DNA from: Cheiracanthium punctorium
Taxonomy: Eukaryota; Arthropoda; Arachnida; Araneae; Cheiracanthiidae
Reading direction: 5' to 3'
Length of the DNA: 64,000 nucleotides
NCBI GenBank assembly: GCA_038373885.1
Contig: JAWZYV010013556.1
Location: 310,001-374,000 of the forward strand
Shown: positions 59,109-64,000 of the stretch, in pieces
Layout: each line of letters begins with the position of its first letter
How positions within the stretch are numbered: the first letter of the stretch is position 1
Translations under genes and position numbers: made by a program
The notes under the pieces: generated by a model
What the model saw: only the letters and a program-made list of their open reading frames with translations
The model's database searches: none
What the model was told of the DNA's origin: nothing

Positions 59109-60085
59109 TACACTGCTCAAAACAATTAAAGTATATTGAGGTTATGGGTGGATCTCTTGGCTGGGCAGTTGTTTAGAGGATTGATATATAATCGACAGAC
59201 GTTGGTAGTCTATATGAGGAAAAAATACATATGCTTAGCAGAAAAGTATGCATTTTACTCAGCATTTGAGTACAAAAGGGAAAAAAAAACACAATTTTTG
59301 CATGTGAGAAAAAACGAATGAAAAAAGATTTTTCCTTGAAAGAAATGTTTTTAATAGGGAGTATGATTTTCCCGGACTGCCAACAGTGTTGAACACCTTT
59401 GAGGCATGGAGTCAATGAGGCTAGGAATGAGGCGCTGGGGTATTCTGTCCCACTCCTCCAGAAGAGCTATTTTCAGTTCTCGGAGAGTATGTGGAGGTGG
59501 TAAGGGGCCAGCAACTCGTCTCCCTAGATTGTCCCAAACATGTTCTATTGGATTCATGTTCGGAGAAATGATGGCCATTTCATTCGTACGATTCCTTCCT
59601 CGAAAAGGAAATCCTCCACCAAGCCTGCACGATGTGGCCTGTAGTTGTCGTCCATTAGCATGAACTTATCTCCAAGTGTTTCAACGGTAGGGACTACAAA
59701 AGGTCTGAGAATCTCATCCCTACATCGATGACCGGTCAGAACTATATTCCAAATGATGTGGAGATCGGTGCGCATATCAATGGAGATACCATCATAGACC
59801 GTCACTCCCCACCGCTAAATCTAACATTTTCCAGCACGAACGCAGGGGTGTTTCTAGTGCGGAACTCGTCAGCGAAAAGAATATTGCTCCATTCGTTTCT
59901 CGTCCAGTTGGCATACTATGTTGCTTACTCCTACGACTCCCTACGCGACGCCTTGCTGTTAGCCTAATACATACCATTGGTCGGTGTGCATACAGACTTG
60001 CAGCGTGGAGTCCGCTTCGGACAGTTTGAGTTGAAACTCTCGTGACAGTAGCCGAATGAAGTTGTTGAAGAAGAGTGACATTCAT
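59109..60085 (-). mobile_element. Tc1-type transposon remnant, 3' end intact
   Basis: At 59109-59131 TA is followed by CACTGCTCAAAACAATTAAAG, a typical Tc1-like terminal repeat. The transposase relic (59351-60085) reads toward it on the minus strand. The opposite terminus is absent; similarity to Tc1 stops at about 60085, where short TTCGGCTAA repeats begin. Confidence 0.85.
59348..60085 (-). pseudogene. Tc1-like transposase, frameshifted, N-terminus missing
   Basis: A relic of a DDE-type cut-and-paste transposase. Order on the minus strand: RVSTQTVRSGLHAASLYAHR (end of the helix-turn-helix region), NEWSNILFADEFR with the first catalytic D, GGEVTVYDGISID, then LMDDNYRPHRAGLVEDFL with the second D, and ISPNMNPIEHVWDNLGRRV with the catalytic E of NPIE. 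The end is SMPQRCSTLLAVRENHTPY. Three frames are needed, with shifts near 59930, 59810 and 59570, plus a stop after GGE. The first ~60 residues of DNA-binding domain are lost. The usual SPDLNPIE has N for D. Confidence 0.93.
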
Positions 60086-60107
60086 ATTTCGGCTAATTAG
60101 TTAATTA

Positions 60108-60382
60108 GTGATACTAGTAGTACTTCGGCTAAATAGTAAAATGATATTCATATTTCGGCATATTTCGGCTAATAGTAAAGCTAAAACAAATAGTAAAGTA
60201 GACCCGGTTATTGACATTCCCCGGCTTCCTTGTCACACGCAAGCAGTGGAAAGAGCTGTAAGACTGGTGACCGAATCGGCTCAAAATGTGTGTGGTTCAA
60301 TTGCAAGAAAGGGTACGTGAGAGCAAAAATTGACTCACTTCAGAATATGCCAAAATTTAACTTAAAAAAAGAAACAGTTTAA
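60108..60382 (+). pseudogene. C-terminal end of an unclassified metazoan repeat-associated protein
   Basis: The plus frame holds PRLPCHTQAVERAVRLVTES and AQNVCGSIARKG, then a one-base shift, then YVRAKIDSLQNMPKF and LKKETV-stop. I recognise the order 'CHTQaVERaVkLVTEas..vcG...R.g.iR..l.S...MP.F..K' as the end of an uncharacterised family common in arthropod genomes, found near transposons. Its function is unknown to me. The upstream part (60108-60190) consists of TTCGGCTAA repeats, so only the last ~65 residues remain. Confidence 0.5.
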
Positions 60383-60940
60383 TGTGCAAATGAAGCAGAA
60401 ATAAAAATTTTGCAGCCGTATAGCCTTTGTATTCATTGAAGATACTGAAGCAAGAAGTACAAAATTTGACATTACAAAATATTTTTTTAGTGGTAGTATA
60501 TTTTGTAATTAATACTTTTTTCAATTGTAATGCTTATGTATGTATTTTAAACCATCTTTTGTAACATTACATGTAGATGTAATTCATAAAAATATTTTAT
60601 CTAAGTCTATAATTCTTCAGTTTTTACAAACTTCAATCTTGTCAAACTTCAATCTTGCAGCTCAAGATGTAGTATTGCATCCAAATTTTTTGAACCTATA
60701 AAAAAGGCAACTATTCCCCACTATTAATAAGCTAAAATAATAACGAAAAACTTTAGACCCATTTTCCAATTTTTTACATTTTTTCAAACTTTAAGCTCTT
60801 TGCGGCACCTCTAAGATGTTGTAGAATTGAAAGCAAATTTTTTGAAGTTCTTTTTGAAACTAAAAGGCAACTTCTCCTCTCTATTACCAAACAAAAATCT
60901 AAAAAACAATGCTCAAGACCCTTTTCGTTCCACCCTAATA
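60383..60940. repeat. AT-rich spacer with a ~125-bp tandem repeat at 60659-60915
   Basis: AAGATGTAGTATTGCATCCAAATTTTTTGAA...AAAGGCAACTATTCC at 60664-60722 recurs, diverged, at 60808-60878 (AAGATGTTG...CAAATTTTTTGAA...AAAGGCAACTTCTCC), and both are followed by an AGACCCnTTT block. Noncoding; the minus frame 60774-60998 is a shadow. Confidence 0.6.
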
Positions 60941-61620
60941 ATGCCCAGGCTTGAGTTGTTGCGATGCGTGTAATAGAAGTACGACTTTCGATAGCCATAT
61001 CAGAAGCACTTGATCTGTCCGATATCCCAGTGTATTACTGTGCAGACTCTACTACAGTACTCGTGTGGATACAACGCAATAACGAATGGGGAACCTTCGG
61101 GGGGGAAATAGAGGGAAAATGCAATTTGATATAAGGAAATATGCAATTTGACAGCTCAACACCGATGGGTGTTTTTTTTTTTTTGGTTTTTTTTTGTCCC
61201 TGGAGAATGTAATGCTGCTGATCTCCCGTCACGAGGATGCAATCCAAATCAGCTGCTAGCGTCGATGTGGTGGGAGGGGCCAGAGAAGCTGTATGAAGGA
61301 GATTCACACTGGCCTACGTCAACGGCTCAACCAGACGAGGAAATAGTAAGAGAAGAGCTCAAGAAAAAGATGAGTTTCACCAGCCTCACGATAGACGTGG
61401 AAGCAATTAACTGGTAATCTAAGTTTTCTCAGTTCTCCAAAATTGTGAGAATCTTAGGCTGGATGAAAAGATTTATTAATAATGCTCGTAAACGATCAGT
61501 TTTCAGAGAAAACAAGTTGTCAGTTGCGGAAACTGAAAATGTGGAAAACCATCTTTGGAAGACTGTGCAGCTTAATAACTTTCGACTGATTGATAACTTT
61601 CGACCTACATTATTTTGAAA
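60941..61620 (+). pseudogene. BEL/Pao retrotransposon pol fragment (RNase H to pre-integrase)
   Basis: Plus strand, in order: PRLELLRC, then after a shift VIEVRLSIAISEALDLS and VYYCADSTTVLVWIQRNNEW (RNase H, with the catalytic D of ADSTT), a damaged part with a T-run, then PGECNAADLPSRGCNPNQLL, MWWEGPEKLYEGDSHWP and KIVRILGWMKRFINNAR, ending near a leucine/glutamine-rich ENVENHLWKTVQ. This is the typical BEL/Pao succession up to the zinc-binding start of integrase. At least three shifts and one stop (TAA at 61418) break it. The reverse transcriptase is absent upstream and the integrase core is missing before the LTR. Confidence 0.88.
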
Positions 61621-61721
61621 TTTTTATTATTTTATTCTGGTGGAAATGGTTGTTTCTCCTTCTCCTTATTTCACGTAACTGTATAATACATTATAATTGA
61701 TTTGTTACCAAAAAATCAATA

Positions 61722-62436
61722 TGGGGGGAGGATGTGAAATCTAGAGATTAAAGATTTAATTTGGCTGCTTCATAAAATATGACAAAGGGAAGCTTCCTCT
61801 AATTATGAAGGTGTCATAGCGACGAGCGAGAAGAAGATAGGGAATTAGAATTTGTTGCTAGTTTGTGGAAAACTAAGAGTTGTGCTTGTATTGATTTGAA
61901 AAGAAAACTGAAAAATTTACTCACTGTATATCTATCGTGCATATTTTTATTATTCATATTAAGTTGTTGTTGCTTATGCCCGCTGGCAACAGCATGCGGC
62001 TCCAGACAGATTCCCCCTGATAGGGCAGAGAGGGGCGTCTTCCGTTTTTAGTTGTCCCCCAGTGGGACGAAGTCCGACTTTAGCACGGGGTCCCCTAATT
62101 TTGAACCGATTCCAGAGGAGGGACCAACCTCCTGAAATCGGCACCCTCAGAGGTAGCGTTAAACCTGGAGGACATTGGAGCCGCGACGGATTTTACGTGC
62201 ACCAGCTCCCATTAGCGTACACGGTCCCACAGCAGTCGAGCCGAGAGGGTGCACTGGCCAAGCTGGATACTGCTTCACTTGCCGTGTTCTTCTGCGAAAA
62301 GCGCAGACCACTGTAATATCTTATGTAGAACTTATTATTAGTGATTAAAGTATTATATATAGAGAGAGAGAGGAATAAGTACCTCATAAAAAAATCTTGT
62401 TGTTTTATTTATGTGACATTATTGAACATTATCACA
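61722..62436 (+). mobile_element. 3' LTR of the BEL/Pao element with polypurine tract
   Basis: TGGGGGGAGGA at 61722-61732 is a classical polypurine tract, followed at once by TGTGA (61733) opening the LTR; the best end is TCACA at 62432-62436, giving 704 bp with TGTGA/TCACA inverted ends. The interior has a TATA-like TATATATAG near 62353 followed by (GA)n, and a GC-rich block (61978-62316). The end coordinate is inferred since no second LTR or target duplication is in the window. Confidence 0.65.
61978..62316 (+). other. GC-rich block inside the LTR
   Basis: About 340 bp of clearly higher GC than any neighbour, with an 84-codon frame (62062-62316, plus) opening MGRSPTLARGPLILNRFQ. It may be the LTR's regulatory/leader part or a separate element. 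I see no box A/B promoter and no domain, so I do not call it a gene. Confidence 0.4.
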
Positions 62437-64000
62437 TTTCTCAAACGGTGTGTTCAATTTATACGTACGATTACATCACAACACTTTTAATATATAGCCC
62501 TTTAGTGCGTATTTAACATAATGAAAGTGTTTCTGATTTTAATTAACTTTCTTTTTACCTGCATTGTCAAGTATGTGAGTCCTTTAATTTAATGTTTTCA
62601 GGTTTGTACATGTTGAAAATAGTAATGAGACAGCTTAATTCATCGGCAATTAAAAGTAGCAAAACTTCACAATCCGTAATTTTCAAAGCTTTCAAAAGAA
62701 GTAAATGTTAAAAGACACATCCCAATGAAATTATTCACGAATAACAAATGTCGCAGAACACTATGTAAATGAAAAACAAAACGATCTCCAACTAGTCAAT
62801 ATTGCATGCAGTTACGAGGAAGAGAGCGCATTAACACACATGCCATGTCACTTACGTCCCAACATGATCTGCATCTGCGTAATTACGCCTTTTTCAACGA
62901 AAAACATTCTTCGGCCCTCGAAAGATTACAATTAGCCTTCCTATGGAATCTTGAAAACTCAATTAACGCGAGATTTTAAACTACCCGAAATAAAATTAAT
63001 CGTGAAATGTCAGATACTCGAGCTACCAAATGTGAATCGTTAACCTTGAAGTATCGCGTTCCGTTGTTTACAAGATTTAAGTAGGTATCTCACAAAGCTA
63101 ATTTTCTCTTCACAAATCGAGAATAGAAAATTCGTTTCAACAGTTGATTGCTCGGCTCGTAGTTGTGCTCACATTCCATGATGCATCTGCTTAATTAAAT
63201 GATGATAGCATTTTATACTTCAGCTTATTTTTGAAAGAGTTTCCAACGATTGGCTTATCACTTGTAAGTATCTGTTCTCTTTCTCAGAAATTCAAGATGT
63301 ACAGAAGTTTAACATAAACAAGAAAATTGATAATTAGTTGTCGATTTATTATGATAAGATATTCATGAAGACAAAATAAATTCGAACATTATCTAATTAG
63401 GTTCCATATTTTTAGTGTCTACTTATTAATTCATTAATTTTTCAAATATGTGAGCATAAACAGAAACAAATTCTGTCTATGTGGGATATTTATTTAGTCA
63501 ATAAATAATGATTCTGTATCAAAATGTAAACTACTTATTCTTATAAATCATTGATATAGACTTATGTTAAACTGTTTTTATTTTTAATATTTCACTTTCA
63601 TAATCTAAAAGTTCAAAAGAAAAAAAAAATCTTCTTACATATTTTTAGGAAGGGAGGACTTGAACAGGGTTAGGTTTGAATCAAAAATTATCTAAAGATC
63701 AAATACAGATGAGTAAATTACATATCACACCTTATAAGCGCAATTAGAACTATAGGAACTATAAATTACATTTAAACACAGTTCCAACAGTGTAACAATT
63801 ATCAAGGGAGAAGACATTTAAATTTGAAGCAAAAAGACCTTCTTTGTCCCCACCCCCCAAAGAAATGATTTTTACAGATGTAAAGAAAAATTTCGCAGAA
63901 ACAACTGGGACCTTTTTTCTACTATTTGCTCCAAGAATTACTTTTAATGTCAAAAATGGATCATACTTATGACATAATTTTACGGCTAAGAACGACTGAA
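62437..64000. other. No gene recognised
   Basis: AT-rich sequence to the window end. The minus frame at 63759-63953 has no known domain. No repeats seen. Confidence 0.6.

Overview
This is an AT-rich eukaryotic window from an animal genome, probably an arthropod and possibly an arachnid. The guess rests on the transposon mix: Helitrons ending in CTAG, Tc1, piggyBac, BEL/Pao, tRNA-derived SINEs and hAT or Tc1-type MITEs. There are no rRNA or tRNA genes, no operons, and no host gene I can name. Most open frames are chance products of the AT-rich sequence. The recognisable coding sequence is nearly all transposon wreckage, so this looks like intergenic or large-intron sequence built by repeated insertion.

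Layout. 0-20 kb: a Helitron 3' end at the left edge; a ~170-bp tandem array split by a complete 1.47-kb non-autonomous Helitron (8888-10354) that carries eight ~150-bp repeats; a TA-flanked MITE at 14.6 kb. 20-32 kb: two Helitron 3' ends, a broken piggyBac transposase with one terminus, two related MITEs, a hAT MITE, a tRNA-derived SINE, and decayed Helitron Rep and helicase pieces. On the minus strand of this part lie three copies of a 43-residue proline-rich module, the best candidate for selected non-transposon coding sequence. 35-43 kb: an exact 181-bp tandem duplication, a 660-bp near-perfect hairpin MITE and a second complete Helitron (39828-41006). 45.65-48.07 kb: a 2.4-kb DNA transposon whose single readable gene has XPG/FEN1-like nuclease motifs and one small intron. 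49-62.4 kb: a hAT MITE, a Helitron fragment with a Tigger/pogo MITE nested in it, a SINE with clear target duplications, a Tc1 transposase relic, the end of an unclassified metazoan protein family, and a BEL/Pao remnant followed by its 3' LTR. 62.4-64 kb: nothing recognised.

How the parts relate. None of the transposons looks fully functional: each coding element has a stop, a frameshift or a missing end. The nesting gives relative ages: the ~170-bp array is older than the Helitron at 8.9 kb, and the Helitron at 55.5 kb is older than the Tigger MITE inside it. The two items most worth following are the XPG-nuclease transposon (45651-48066), which resembles the Academ superfamily, and the proline-rich module (23.4-29.9 kb), whose copies differ mainly at silent positions.
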